Below, piece after piece: positions 36,630-45,525 of a stretch of 64,000 nt of DNA (position 1 is the stretch's first letter; each line of letters begins with the position of its first letter). Source of the DNA: Comamonas sp009360615 (GTDB lineage Bacteria; Pseudomonadota; Gammaproteobacteria; Burkholderiales; Burkholderiaceae_C). The position numbers were made by a program, and so were the translations under genes. The DNA lies in assembly GCF_035784015.1 (NCBI RefSeq), contig NZ_JALKOW010000003.1; one strand, 5' to 3'. A model generated the notes under the pieces. It was not told the DNA's origin and did not search any database. It saw only the letters and a program-made list of their open reading frames with translations.

Positions 36630-37253
36630 TTAACGCAAGCCAGCTATATAGTCTGCCACGGCCTTGATTTCGCGATCATTAAGCTTGGCAGCAACCTGGG
36701 CCATGGGAATGCTATTGCTGCGCTTGCCGTCGCGGAAGTCCGTCAATGCCTTCACGGTATATTCGGCATGCTGACCCGACAGACGCGGGTATTGGGCGGG
36801 AATGCCGGCCCCGTTGGGGCTGTGGCAACCCGCGCAGGCGGCAATCTGGCGTTCCTGGATGCCGCCGCGGTAGATGCGCTCGCCCAGGGCGATGGAGTCC
36901 TTGTCCTTGGAGAAGCCGTTCTTGGGCGTTTGGGCATGCAGCCAGACCGCAATGTTTTGCATGTCGCCATCGCTGAGCGTGGCGGCAAAGCCCTTCATCA
37001 CCGGGTCGTTGCGCTTGCCTTCCTTGAACTCGCGCAGCTGCTTGACCAGATACTCGGGATGCTGGCCAGCCAGCTTGGGCTGCAGGGGAATGGTGGAATT
37101 GCCGTCCGCGGCATGACATGCGGCGCAGACCGCCCCATAACTGGCTTGCCCTTTGGCAGCATCCGCCTTGACAGGTGTTTCTCCCGCCGAGAATGCGGGG
37201 AAGGCAGGTGCTGCGAAAATGGCAGCAGTCAGCAAAGAGGCAAGCAACTTCAT
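36630..37253 (-). CDS. Diheme cytochrome c4-type protein
   Basis: A 207-aa periplasmic electron carrier with a signal peptide (cleaved near FSAG, residue 23). Two heme sites are present, CAACH and CAGCH, each in a homologous half, with Met ligands probably in DPVMKGFA and NSIPMAQVA. It is encoded just upstream of the System II maturation genes that would load its hemes. The likely partners are the bc1 complex and a terminal oxidase. Confidence 0.94.
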   Translation of the reverse strand: MKLLASLLTAAIFAAPAFPAFSAGETPVKADAAKGQASYGAVCAACHAADGNSTIPLQPKLAGQHPEYLVKQLREFKEGKRNDPVMKGFAATLSDGDMQNIAVWLHAQTPKNGFSKDKDSIALGERIYRGGIQERQIAACAGCHSPNGAGIPAQYPRLSGQHAEYTVKALTDFRDGKRSNSIPMAQVAAKLNDREIKAVADYIAGLR

Positions 37254-37330
37254 ATCAAGGGGCTGGGTCTATTGTTGAGAGCTCGAATCCGTCAAATTCT
37301 ACAATGGGCCTCCCTGAAATAGTTACCGTC

Positions 37331-38086
37331 ATGACCCATGCTTCCCCGGATACCACAGCCGGAAAATCACTTTCTTTGATCGACAGCAAGCTTGCGATGG
37401 GCTGGATGCACACCGCGCGCTTTTTTACGACCGCAGCCCAGCTCAACCAGCTGCCCAAGGTCGAGGTTCCCGAGATCGCCTTCGTCGGCCGCTCCAACGC
37501 AGGCAAGTCCACCGCCATCAATACCCTGACCCAGCAGAAGCAGCTGGCCTTCGCCTCCAAGAAGCCTGGCCGCACCCAGCACATCAACCTGTTCTCACTG
37601 GGCAAGCAGGGCGTGACCGATGCCGTGCTGGCTGACTTGCCCGGCTACGGCTACGCGGCCGTCTCCCGGACCGACAAGGAGCGCTGGCAACGCGTCATGC
37701 TCAACTATCTGATGAGCCGTGAAAGCCTCTCCGCCGTGGTGCTGCTGTGCGACCCGCGCCTGGGCCTGACCGAGCTCGATGAAGCCCTGCTGGACGCCAT
37801 CCGTCCACGCGTCGAGCAAGGCCTGAAGTTCCTCATCGTGCTGACCAAGGCCGATAAGCTGACACGCGCCGAACAGGCCAAGATTCTGTCCATCACCAAG
37901 CTCAATGCGGGCGGTGGAGAGGTGCGCCTCTTCTCCGCCCTCAAAAAGCAGGGCGTGGACGATGTGGCCCAGCTGCTGTGGCACTGGTGCCACCCCGAGG
38001 GACTGCCCCAATCGGGATTATCCGAGGCCTCCCCCGTCGCCCACGCGACGCCTGCGGACGATACACCCACGCAAAATCAGCCATAG
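37331..38086 (+). CDS. engB: Ribosome biogenesis GTP-binding protein YihA/EngB
   Basis: A 251-aa P-loop GTPase for 50S assembly. G1 is GRSNAGKST, G2 is in KPGRTQHIN, G3 is DLPGYGYA and G4 is TKADK. ATG 37331 is taken; upstream codons belong to the divergent cytochrome promoter region. The C-terminal about 30 residues are Pro/Ala/Thr-rich and extend beyond the family core. Confidence 0.94.
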   Translation: MTHASPDTTAGKSLSLIDSKLAMGWMHTARFFTTAAQLNQLPKVEVPEIAFVGRSNAGKSTAINTLTQQKQLAFASKKPGRTQHINLFSLGKQGVTDAVLADLPGYGYAAVSRTDKERWQRVMLNYLMSRESLSAVVLLCDPRLGLTELDEALLDAIRPRVEQGLKFLIVLTKADKLTRAEQAKILSITKLNAGGGEVRLFSALKKQGVDDVAQLLWHWCHPEGLPQSGLSEASPVAHATPADDTPTQNQP

Positions 38087-38130
38087 GCGCTTATCTTGCA
38101 AGCGCCAGAAGCTACAAAAAGGAGAGCTTC

Positions 38131-39048
38131 ATGGTCACGACTTGCATGCATTCCCTGCCCACAGGGGTTGAGCTGGAATGCCGCATCAGCGGCGAACCGG
38201 GTCAACCCCTGTTGCTCTTTCTGCACGGTTTCCCCGAGGGTGCCTTCATCTGGGATGAGCTGCTTGCGCAGTTTGGTGGCCGCTACCGCTGCGTGGCGCC
38301 CCATCTGCGCGGCTATGGCCGCTCCAGCCAGCCCACGGCCATCAGCGACTACCGTGCGAAATACCTGGTGGAAGATCTGTCCGCCCTCATTGCGCTCGAG
38401 AGCCGTGACCAGCGCGCAGCCTGCGTGATTGCCCATGACTGGGGCGGTGCCGTGGCCTGGGGCCTGGCCAACCGCTACCCCCAGCAGCTCGAACGGCTGC
38501 TCATACTCAACTCGCCGCATCCTGGCAGCTTCTTGCGGGAGCTGCAGTCCAACCCTGTTCAGCAGGCCGCCAGCCAGTACATGCACTTTCTGCGCCGACC
38601 CGATGCGCCCATGTTGCTGGCCGAGAACGGCTGGCAGCGCATGCTGGGATTCTTCCAGAATCCCGATGGCAGCAAGCCCGCCTGGCTGACGCCCGAGCGC
38701 AAGCAGCAATACCGCGAGCATTGGGATCTGGGCGTGCACGGCGCCTGCATGTTCTACGCGGCCAGCCCGCTGGTGCCGCCCCGCCCAGGCGGCAGCGCCG
38801 ATGAGCTCCAGGACATTCGCGAGCTCAGCCTTCCCGATGAAATGCTGCACATCCCCGTGCCGGTGCGCATACTCTGGGGAGATGACGACCTCGCACTGCA
38901 GCCCGCTTTGTTGCAAGGGCTGGAGCAATGGGTGCCACAGCTGGAGATAGAGCATCTCCGGGGCTGCAGCCACTGGGTGGTCCATGAGAGGCCCGAGGCT
39001 GTGCAGCGCGCCCTGACCGAGTTTCTTCAGACGCCAGTGCGCTCCTGA
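38131..39048 (+). CDS. Alpha/beta hydrolase, epoxide hydrolase/dehalogenase-like
   Basis: A 305-aa hydrolase with HGFPEGAFIW (oxyanion region), nucleophile Asp103 in AHDWGGAVAW, and a probable acid/base pair in GDDDLALQP and CSHWVVHERPE. An Asp nucleophile in HDWGG and the NSPHP motif are hallmarks of the epoxide hydrolase/haloalkane dehalogenase/fluoroacetate dehalogenase group. Only substrate testing could say which. ATG 38131 follows AAAAAGGAGAG, a strong Shine-Dalgarno. It is 44 bp downstream of engB. Confidence 0.86.
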   Translation: MVTTCMHSLPTGVELECRISGEPGQPLLLFLHGFPEGAFIWDELLAQFGGRYRCVAPHLRGYGRSSQPTAISDYRAKYLVEDLSALIALESRDQRAACVIAHDWGGAVAWGLANRYPQQLERLLILNSPHPGSFLRELQSNPVQQAASQYMHFLRRPDAPMLLAENGWQRMLGFFQNPDGSKPAWLTPERKQQYREHWDLGVHGACMFYAASPLVPPRPGGSADELQDIRELSLPDEMLHIPVPVRILWGDDDLALQPALLQGLEQWVPQLEIEHLRGCSHWVVHERPEAVQRALTEFLQTPVRS

Positions 39049-39099
39049 AAAGGAAGTTCCTAGCGCCCAGCCATCATGGCATGGAGAACGATTTGACGC

Positions 39100-39981
39100 C
39101 TATTTCCCGGAGTAGAGCGATGGCTCGCCGTCCGGGCGCGTCTTGAAGCGTTTGTGCACCCAGTAATACTGGGGAACCATGGTCAGGATGGCGGCCTGCA
39201 GTTCACGGTTCATGCGGGCGGTGTCGGCCACATGGTCATCGGTCGGGAAATTCTCCCAGGCCGGCGTCAGCTCTGCCACATAGCCCTCGGGCGTCATGCG
39301 GTTGTAGAGCGCCACCACCTTGGCCTTGCCCAGGCGCGCAAAGCGCGACAGCGAGGGAATGGTGGCCGTGTCCTGCACCGCGAAAAAGGGCACGAACACC
39401 GAGTCGTTCTTGCCATAGTCCATGTCGGGCAGCAGATACAGCAGCCCGCCCTTGCGCAGGCACTGGATGATGGGTTTGACGCCATCGGCGCGGTTGAGCA
39501 TCTTCACATGGCCGAAGCGCTGGCGGCCATTCATGAACCAGGCATCCAGATCCGGATCGGGATTGGTGGCGAAGATGGAAGTGAACTCGCGCTCGGTATT
39601 GAGCGGCAGGGCCAGCCCACCTGCATCCATGCTGTAGAAATGCGGCGCGAAGACGATGGTGGGCGTATCGCCCTCCAGCTCATGCGTGGCACCAACCAGC
39701 TTGACGCGGCTGCGCACCAGCGCCTCGGAGCCGAACCACAGCCAGCTTCTGTCGAGAAAGGTCTGGCAAAAGACTTCAAAAGACTCCTTCGCCCAGGCTT
39801 TGCGCTGTGCCTCAGGCACATCGGGAAAGCACAGCTCGAAGTTGCGCAGCGCGATGCGCCGGCGCTGGCCCGCCACCACAAACAGCACACGCCCCACAAC
39901 CTTGCCCAGCCCGCGCAGCAGGGGCAGCGGCAGCTTGGCCAGCACATGCATGCAGCCGATGGCTATCTTGCTGGCACTCAT
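39100..39981 (-). CDS. LpxL/HtrB-family lysophospholipid acyltransferase, second of pair
   Basis: A 293-aa membrane-anchored acyltransferase for lipid A secondary acylation. The catalytic H(x4)D motif is in FAPHFYSMDAGG, followed by the conserved MNGRQRFGHVK region and LPDMDYGKNDSVFVPFF. It overlaps the preceding acyltransferase gene by 4 bp. Two diverged tandem copies suggest LpxL- and LpxM-like roles; which is which is not clear. Confidence 0.9.
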   Translation of the reverse strand: MSASKIAIGCMHVLAKLPLPLLRGLGKVVGRVLFVVAGQRRRIALRNFELCFPDVPEAQRKAWAKESFEVFCQTFLDRSWLWFGSEALVRSRVKLVGATHELEGDTPTIVFAPHFYSMDAGGLALPLNTEREFTSIFATNPDPDLDAWFMNGRQRFGHVKMLNRADGVKPIIQCLRKGGLLYLLPDMDYGKNDSVFVPFFAVQDTATIPSLSRFARLGKAKVVALYNRMTPEGYVAELTPAWENFPTDDHVADTARMNRELQAAILTMVPQYYWVHKRFKTRPDGEPSLYSGK

Positions 39982-40829
39982 GCCTTCTCCCCCGGGATTT
40001 GCTTGTCTTCACGCGGCTGCTTGTAGCGGCCGTAGCCCCACAGGTATTGCTGCGGAGACTGGCGGATGGTGGTTTCCATGGCGCGGTTGATCAGCGCCAC
40101 GGTGGCTTCCAGAGATTGAGATTCGGGCACAGGCAATTCCTCTAGATACAGCGTATAGCCCCGCCCCCAGGACTTGCGCTCGCACCGCGCCACGATGACC
40201 GTGGCCCCGGTTTGCAGCACCAGTCGCGCTGCCAATGTCATCGTATACGCATCGCGGCCGAAAAAAGGCGACCAGATCCCCAGCCCATTGGGCGGAACCT
40301 GATCGGGCAGCAAACCCACGGCAGCGCCCTGGCGCAGGGCCTTGATCATCTGACGCACGCCCGCCAAGGTGGTGGGAACGGCCTGGACGCCAGGACGATT
40401 GCGCGCGGTTTCCAGAATTTCGGCCAGCCAGCCCTGGCGTGCGGGGCGGTAGAGCACGGTGATTGCGCCATGTCGGTCCGACCAGCGCCGCGCTGCGGCC
40501 TGCACCGACATCTCGAAGCAGCCCAGATGGGGCGTGAGAAACACAATGCCCTTGCCGCGCGCATAGGCCTGCTCGACCACGTCTGCGTTGACGATGTCGC
40601 ATTCCGGCAACTGGCCCAGCCAGATGCGCGGCATCTCGAACACCATGCGCCCTGCATGTCCCACCGCCGCCCTGACCTGCGCAAATCCATAGCCGGCCTG
40701 GGCGGCGTTGGCCGCAAATCGGCGCCGATAGGTGGGAGATAGAACCCAGGTCACCCACCCCATGGCCGCGCCAAGGCCATGCAATAGCCATAAAGGCAGT
40801 GCAGCAAACAGTCGAAACAGGGATGGCAT
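39978..40829 (-). CDS. LpxL/HtrB-family lysophospholipid acyltransferase, first of pair
   Basis: A 283-aa paralogue of the next gene. The motif here is H(x4)E (TPHLGCFEMS), with VGLLPDQVPPNGLGIWSPFFGRDAYT as the family's central block and an N-terminal TM helix. It is divergent from metK, an arrangement seen in other Burkholderiales. It adds a secondary acyl chain to lipid A, using acyl-ACP. Confidence 0.9.
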   Translation of the reverse strand: MPSLFRLFAALPLWLLHGLGAAMGWVTWVLSPTYRRRFAANAAQAGYGFAQVRAAVGHAGRMVFEMPRIWLGQLPECDIVNADVVEQAYARGKGIVFLTPHLGCFEMSVQAAARRWSDRHGAITVLYRPARQGWLAEILETARNRPGVQAVPTTLAGVRQMIKALRQGAAVGLLPDQVPPNGLGIWSPFFGRDAYTMTLAARLVLQTGATVIVARCERKSWGRGYTLYLEELPVPESQSLEATVALINRAMETTIRQSPQQYLWGYGRYKQPREDKQIPGEKA

Positions 40830-40955
40830 TAGAATAGCGGGGTCGCTGAGTTAAAGAGCAACTTGCAGGGCGACATAAAAACAAAACTGCTAAAGCGTTC
40901 GCCAGACTTCGAAGTTCGGGCAACGCAATTGCCCAAGCTACAAGGAGTTATATCA

Positions 40956-42143
40956 ATGGCGAACAGCGATTTTCTGTTTACCTCGGAATCGGTTTCTGAA
41001 GGCCACCCCGACAAGGTTGCCGACCAGATCTCTGACGCGATTCTGGACGCTATTTTCACCCAAGACCCGCACAGCCGCGTGGCGGCCGAGACACTGACCA
41101 ACACCGGTCTGGTGGTATTGGCCGGGGAAATCACGACGGGCGCGAATGTGGACTACATCCAGGTCGCACGCGACACCATCAAGCGCATCGGCTACGACAA
41201 CACCGAATACGGCATCGACTACAAGGGTTGCGCGGTGCTCGTCGCCTACGACAAGCAAAGCCAGGACATCGCCCAGGGCGTGGACAAGGCCAGCGATGAC
41301 GAGCTGAATACCGGTGCTGGCGACCAGGGCCTGATGTTCGGCTACGCCTGCGACGAAACGCCTGAGCTGATGCCCGCGCCCATCTATTACGCGCACCGTC
41401 TGATGGAGCGCCAGGCCCAGTTGCGCAAGGATGGCCGTCTGCCTTTCCTGCGCCCGGACGCCAAGAGCCAGGTGACCCTGCGCTATGTGGACGGCAAGCC
41501 CCACAGCATCGACACCGTGGTGCTGTCCACACAGCACAGCCCCGATCAGTCGGAAACGGCCACCAAGATGAAGGCATCGTTCACCGAAGCCATCATCGAA
41601 GAGATCATCAAGCCCGTGCTGCCCTCCGATTGGCTGCTGGACACCAAGTACCTGATCAACCCCACCGGCCGCTTCGTCGTGGGCGGACCTCAGGGCGACT
41701 GCGGCCTGACCGGTCGCAAGATCATTGTGGACACCTACGGCGGTGCCTGCCCCCATGGCGGCGGTGCGTTCTCCGGCAAGGATCCAACCAAGGTGGACCG
41801 CTCGGCCGCCTATGCTGCCCGCTATGTGGCCAAGAACGTGGTGGCTGCCGGTCTGGCGCGCCAGTGCCAGGTGCAGGTTGCCTACGCCATCGGCGTGGCC
41901 CGCCCCATGAACATCACCGTGTACACCGAAGGCACGGGCGTGATTCCCGATGCGGAGATCGCCAAGCTGGTGGCTGCGCACTTCGACCTGCGCCCCAAGG
42001 GCATCATCCAGATGCTGGATCTGCTGCGCCCCATCTACAGCAAGACTGCGGCTTATGGTCACTTCGGCCGCGAAGAGCCCGAGTTCACCTGGGAACGCAC
42101 CGACAAGGCGGCTTTGCTGCGTGCCGCTGCCGGTCTGAAGTGA
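40956..42143 (+). CDS. metK: S-adenosylmethionine synthetase
   Basis: A 395-aa enzyme making SAM from methionine and ATP. Signatures are GHPDKVADQISDAILD, GAGDQGLMFGYA and GGGAFSGKDPTKVDRS. ATG 40956 follows CAAGGAGTT. I looked for a SAM- or SAH-type riboswitch in the 126-bp upstream region and saw no recognisable fold. A terminator follows at 42204. Confidence 0.97.
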   Translation: MANSDFLFTSESVSEGHPDKVADQISDAILDAIFTQDPHSRVAAETLTNTGLVVLAGEITTGANVDYIQVARDTIKRIGYDNTEYGIDYKGCAVLVAYDKQSQDIAQGVDKASDDELNTGAGDQGLMFGYACDETPELMPAPIYYAHRLMERQAQLRKDGRLPFLRPDAKSQVTLRYVDGKPHSIDTVVLSTQHSPDQSETATKMKASFTEAIIEEIIKPVLPSDWLLDTKYLINPTGRFVVGGPQGDCGLTGRKIIVDTYGGACPHGGGAFSGKDPTKVDRSAAYAARYVAKNVVAAGLARQCQVQVAYAIGVARPMNITVYTEGTGVIPDAEIAKLVAAHFDLRPKGIIQMLDLLRPIYSKTAAYGHFGREEPEFTWERTDKAALLRAAAGLK

Positions 42144-42203
42144 TTCAGGCACCCGCAAAACGGGTCTGAGGATCTGAGGGCTTGCCCCCCCAGCCTCGTC
42201 AAG

Positions 42204-42236
42204 AAGCCACCGCGAACCATTGCGGTGGCTTTTTTG
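42204..42236 (+). terminator. Terminator after metK
   Basis: Stem AAGCCACCGC (42204-42213) with GCGGTGGCTT (42222-42231), then a T run. Confidence 0.9.
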
Positions 42237-42335
42237 TTGTCGGATCAAGCCGACAAGGATTTACCCCAAATGAGCACCGCGAGCATGCGCCCGGCGACTT
42301 AGGCTTGAAACATCGCTTCAGACAAAGGAGTTCCG

Positions 42336-42509
42336 ATGCTCAAGTGGGCCATTATTTTTGCCATCATTTCCCTGGTGGCAGGTGTTTTCGGCTTCACCGG
42401 CGTAGCCGCAGGCGCAGCCGGCATAGCCAAGATCCTGTTCTTTATTTTCATTGCCGTTGCCGTGATCTTCGTGGTTCTGGCCCTGCTGGGCATTGGCGCA
42501 GTCAGCTAG
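42336..42509 (+). CDS. DUF1328 small membrane protein
   Basis: A 57-aa peptide that is almost entirely hydrophobic, with two predicted TM helices (about 4-28 and 32-54) separated by GIAKI. The opening MLKWAIIFAIISLVAG and the GVAAGAAGIAKILF core are those of the DUF1328/YtjA family. A Shine-Dalgarno (AAAGGAG) precedes the ATG. Its function is unknown; such peptides are often stress-induced. It stands alone between two terminators. Confidence 0.9.
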   Translation: MLKWAIIFAIISLVAGVFGFTGVAAGAAGIAKILFFIFIAVAVIFVVLALLGIGAVS

Positions 42510-42540
42510 TCGACACCGCCGGGCCCGAAACACCAACCCG

Positions 42541-42568
42541 AATGCCTGCCTTGCGCAGGCATTTTTTC
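42541..42568 (+). terminator. Terminator after the DUF1328 gene
   Basis: Stem AATGCCTGC (42541-42549) with GCAGGCATT, followed by a T run. Confidence 0.88.
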
Positions 42569-42581
42569 ATGTGGAACGGAC

Positions 42582-43265
42582 TCAAAGCCCCCGGGCAGTC
42601 AGCGCCAGCGTCTGGCTGAAGCCGGGCTTGGCCCGGTAAAGCTGGGCGGGCCGGTGCGCCCCACCGCCCTGCATGGCCCCTGGCACGGGCTCCAGCCAAT
42701 CCATCTCATCCATCTTGCGCCTGAAGCTAACCTTGTTCAGCGGCTCGCCCAGAATGTTTTCATAGACCTGCTGCAGCTGCGGCAGCGTGAAGGTTTCCCC
42801 GCACAGATGCACGGGCAAGGAGGAATACAGGCTTTTGCTGCGTACGCGCTCCAAGGCGCAATCGAGGATGGCGCGGTGATCGAAGGGCAGTTGCGGCAGG
42901 TCCGAGAGCGGCAGCACGCAGATATCGCTTCGATCAGGCGGCAGGTTCTGCACGGGCAGCAAGGCACAGTAGGCGATCGCCACCGACCAGCCACGCGGAT
43001 CGCGCGCCGGCCCGCTGAAAGTGGCCAGCTGCTCAAGATAGGCCCCTTCTATGCCCACCTTGGTCCTGAGAACGCGCGCCGCACTGGCCTTGGCGTCCGC
43101 ATCCTCCTCGGTATGAATGAAGCCGCCGGGCAAGGCCCACACCCCGGCAAAAGGCGCAGCCCGACGGCGCAGCAGCACGGCATGCAACTGCTGCTCCACC
43201 AGGGTCAGCAACACCACATCCACACTCACCTGCACTGCTTCCCTGCGCTCATTGCTTTGATTCAT
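42582..43265 (-). CDS. nrtR: NrtR-type regulator of NAD metabolism (Nudix + winged helix)
   Basis: A 227-aa protein. The N-terminal Nudix-like domain has a degenerate Nudix box: GGFIHTEEDADAKASAARV is followed by LRTKVG, so the catalytic RExxEE is missing. The C-terminal winged helix (about 150-227) has FTLPQLQQVYENILGEPLNKVSFRRKM. NrtR regulators keep the Nudix fold to sense ADP-ribose and repress NAD genes. It is divergent from a pncA-pncB-nadE-nadM set, exactly the expected regulon. Confidence 0.9.
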   Translation of the reverse strand: MNQSNERREAVQVSVDVVLLTLVEQQLHAVLLRRRAAPFAGVWALPGGFIHTEEDADAKASAARVLRTKVGIEGAYLEQLATFSGPARDPRGWSVAIAYCALLPVQNLPPDRSDICVLPLSDLPQLPFDHRAILDCALERVRSKSLYSSLPVHLCGETFTLPQLQQVYENILGEPLNKVSFRRKMDEMDWLEPVPGAMQGGGAHRPAQLYRAKPGFSQTLALTARGL

Positions 43266-43318
43266 TTTTTTACCAACTCTGTTTTCCCTTTCCAATTATT
43301 TCATATCAATCTCAAAAT

Positions 43319-43343
43319 ACTTAGTTGCAAATATATTTTAAGT
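43319..43343. promoter_or_regulatory. Possible NrtR operator region
   Basis: The 122-bp nrtR/pncA intergenic region is markedly AT-rich. It contains ACTTA (43319-43323) and TAAGT (43339-43343) as inverted 5-bp arms and, inside, the palindrome AAATATATTT (43329-43338). The symmetry centres differ, so this is only a tentative operator. Confidence 0.3.
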
Positions 43344-43387
43344 GTTCTAGACTGCAGGCATTGCCTCTCTCATGAAAGCCGAACACC

Positions 43388-44236
43388 ATGAGCCATCCAC
43401 AAACCCAGCTGCTGATCATCGACCCGCAAAACGACTTCTGCGATCTGCCTGCCGACGGGTGTCCCCACCCAGCGGGAACTCATCCGGTGGCTACCCCCAG
43501 CCTACCGGTGGCGGGTGCTCATGCCGATATGCAGCGCCTGAGCCGCTGGATCGCAGCCCAGCACGACAAGCTGGGCCAGATCACCGTCACCCTCGACTCG
43601 CACCAGGCCTATGACATTGCCCATCCCGCCTTCTGGCAGCAGCGCGATGGACATGCCGTGCTGCCATTCACCCCGATCACGGTGGCCCAGGTGCGTGCCG
43701 GAGACTATGCCCCGCGCAACGCAGCCGAGCACGAACGCACGCTGCAATATCTGGATCGGCTGGAGGCCCAGGGCAGCTACACCCTCATGGTCTGGCCGCT
43801 GCACTGCGAGATCGGAAGCTGGGGCCATGGAATGCATGCGGACGTGCTCGCAGCCTGCCGTCAGTGGCAGGAACTGCAACACCGTTCCACCCGTCATGTC
43901 TTCAAGGGCATGAACCCCTGGACCGAGCACTACAGCGCCATTCGCGCCGAGGTTCCCGACCCGCAGGATGGCGAAACCGGCCTGAACACGGCCCTGCTGG
44001 ACCAGTTGCGCCAGAGCAGCACCCTGGTGATCGCAGGCGAGGCCAGCAGCCACTGCGTGCGCGCCACCACCGAGCACATTCTGGAGCACTGGGGCAGCAG
44101 CGATTACTCGCGCATCGTGCTGCTGACGGACTGCATGAGCCCGGTCGCCGGATTCGAGGCCGCGCACCACGACTTCCTGGAACGCATGCGTGCAACCGGT
44201 GTACGCTGCGAAACAAGCGCCAGCTTTGGCCTATGA
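43388..44236 (+). CDS. Nicotinamidase-like cysteine hydrolase
   Basis: A 282-aa isochorismatase-fold protein, probably PncA in function. The catalytic Asp is in IIDPQNDFC, the metal region is TVTLDSHQAYDIAHP, the Lys is in VFKGMNPWTEHYSA and the nucleophile Cys is in ASSHCVRATTEHI. It is longer than typical PncA (about 210 aa), with extra sequence around residues 95-125 and 170-190. The position upstream of pncB and divergent from nrtR supports deamidation of nicotinamide. A different amide substrate cannot be excluded. Confidence 0.82.
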   Translation: MSHPQTQLLIIDPQNDFCDLPADGCPHPAGTHPVATPSLPVAGAHADMQRLSRWIAAQHDKLGQITVTLDSHQAYDIAHPAFWQQRDGHAVLPFTPITVAQVRAGDYAPRNAAEHERTLQYLDRLEAQGSYTLMVWPLHCEIGSWGHGMHADVLAACRQWQELQHRSTRHVFKGMNPWTEHYSAIRAEVPDPQDGETGLNTALLDQLRQSSTLVIAGEASSHCVRATTEHILEHWGSSDYSRIVLLTDCMSPVAGFEAAHHDFLERMRATGVRCETSASFGL

Positions 44237-44303
44237 GACAAGTCAGCCTCTAGCGATTGTGGATAAAGCGCTAGCAGCTCATATTTTTGAAAAGAAGAAC
44301 GGC

Positions 44304-45509
44304 ATGAAGCCCATCATCACCAGCCTGCTGGACACCGACCTCTACAAATTCACCATGTGGCAGGCCATGCTGCACCGCCACCCCCAGACCGAGGCCGAGT
44401 ACGAATTTGTCTGCCGCACGCCCACGGCCTTCCCGCTGGCCGAGCTGCTGCCCGAAGTGGAACGCGAGCTGAATGCCCTGTGCAGCCTGCGTTTCGGCAA
44501 GGACGAGCTGGACTACCTGGCCGGTCTGCGCTTCATGAAGAGCGACTTCATCGACTTTCTGCGCATCTTCCAGTTCCAGCGCGCCTTCATCCGGGCCTGG
44601 GCCGAAGGCGACCAGCTCCATATCGTGGCCAAGGGCCCGCAAGTCCATGTGATGGGCTTCGAGATCTATGTGCTGGCCATCGTCAACGAGCTGTACTTCC
44701 GCCGTTTCGATGCCGGGCTCGCCCTTGCCGAAGGCCGCAAACGCCTGCAAGTGAAGCTGACCCAGCTCAAGCATCTGGCTGTCGAGGCCAAGCTGCGCAA
44801 TCCCTTCGAGCTGTTCGACTTCGGAGTGCGTCGCCGCTTCTCGGGGGCTTGGCAACGCGAGGTGGTGCAGGCTTTTGCCTCAGAGACCGCGCAGTGGTTC
44901 AAAGGCACGTCCAATGTGCTGCTGGCGCGCGATCTGAATCTGGTGCCCATCGGCACCATGGCCCATGAGTATCTTCAGACCTATCAGGCGCTGGGCGTTC
45001 GTCTGCGCGACTTCCAGGTGGCGGCCCTCGAGGACTGGGTGCAGGAATACCGGGGCGACCTCGGTATCGCCCTCACCGATACCGTGGGAATGGACGCCTT
45101 TCTGGCCGACTTCGATATGTACTTTGCCAAGCTGTTCGATGGCCTGCGTCATGACTCCGGCGATCCGTTCGAGTGGGGCGAGAAAGCCATTGCCCACTAT
45201 GAAAAGCTGCGCATTGCCCCGCAAAGCAAGCGTCTGGTGTTCTCGGATGGACTGGATCTGGACACGGCCCTGGCGCTCTACCACCGCTTTGCCGATCGCA
45301 TCCAGTGCGGCTTCGGGATCGGCACGCGATTGACCAATGACATGGGCTTGACCACGATCAATATCGTGATGAAGCTCACCCATGCTAACGGCCAGCCCGT
45401 GGCCAAGATTTCCGACTCCCCCGGCAAGACGCTGTGCAACGACGAGACCTATCTGGCCTATCTGCGCCAGGTCTTCGACATCCCTGAGCCTGCTGCCCAG
45501 GCCGCCTGA
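44304..45509 (+). CDS. pncB: Nicotinate phosphoribosyltransferase
   Basis: A 401-aa enzyme of the Preiss-Handler pathway that makes nicotinate mononucleotide from nicotinate and PRPP. Signatures include SLLDTDLYKFTMWQAML at the N terminus, FGVRRRFS, GTSNVLLA, and the PRPP/phosphate-site GLRHDSGDPFEWGEKA. ATG 44304 is the family start; the upstream frame contains a dispersed-repeat-like segment (44250-44290). Confidence 0.95.
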   Translation: MKPIITSLLDTDLYKFTMWQAMLHRHPQTEAEYEFVCRTPTAFPLAELLPEVERELNALCSLRFGKDELDYLAGLRFMKSDFIDFLRIFQFQRAFIRAWAEGDQLHIVAKGPQVHVMGFEIYVLAIVNELYFRRFDAGLALAEGRKRLQVKLTQLKHLAVEAKLRNPFELFDFGVRRRFSGAWQREVVQAFASETAQWFKGTSNVLLARDLNLVPIGTMAHEYLQTYQALGVRLRDFQVAALEDWVQEYRGDLGIALTDTVGMDAFLADFDMYFAKLFDGLRHDSGDPFEWGEKAIAHYEKLRIAPQSKRLVFSDGLDLDTALALYHRFADRIQCGFGIGTRLTNDMGLTTINIVMKLTHANGQPVAKISDSPGKTLCNDETYLAYLRQVFDIPEPAAQAA

Positions 45510-45525
45510 ATCTTCGGAGGCAACC

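Noticed and set aside
40830..40955. Possible SAM or SAH riboswitch before metK
   Set aside because: No recognisable conserved core or pairing pattern; only an ordinary leader with a good Shine-Dalgarno.
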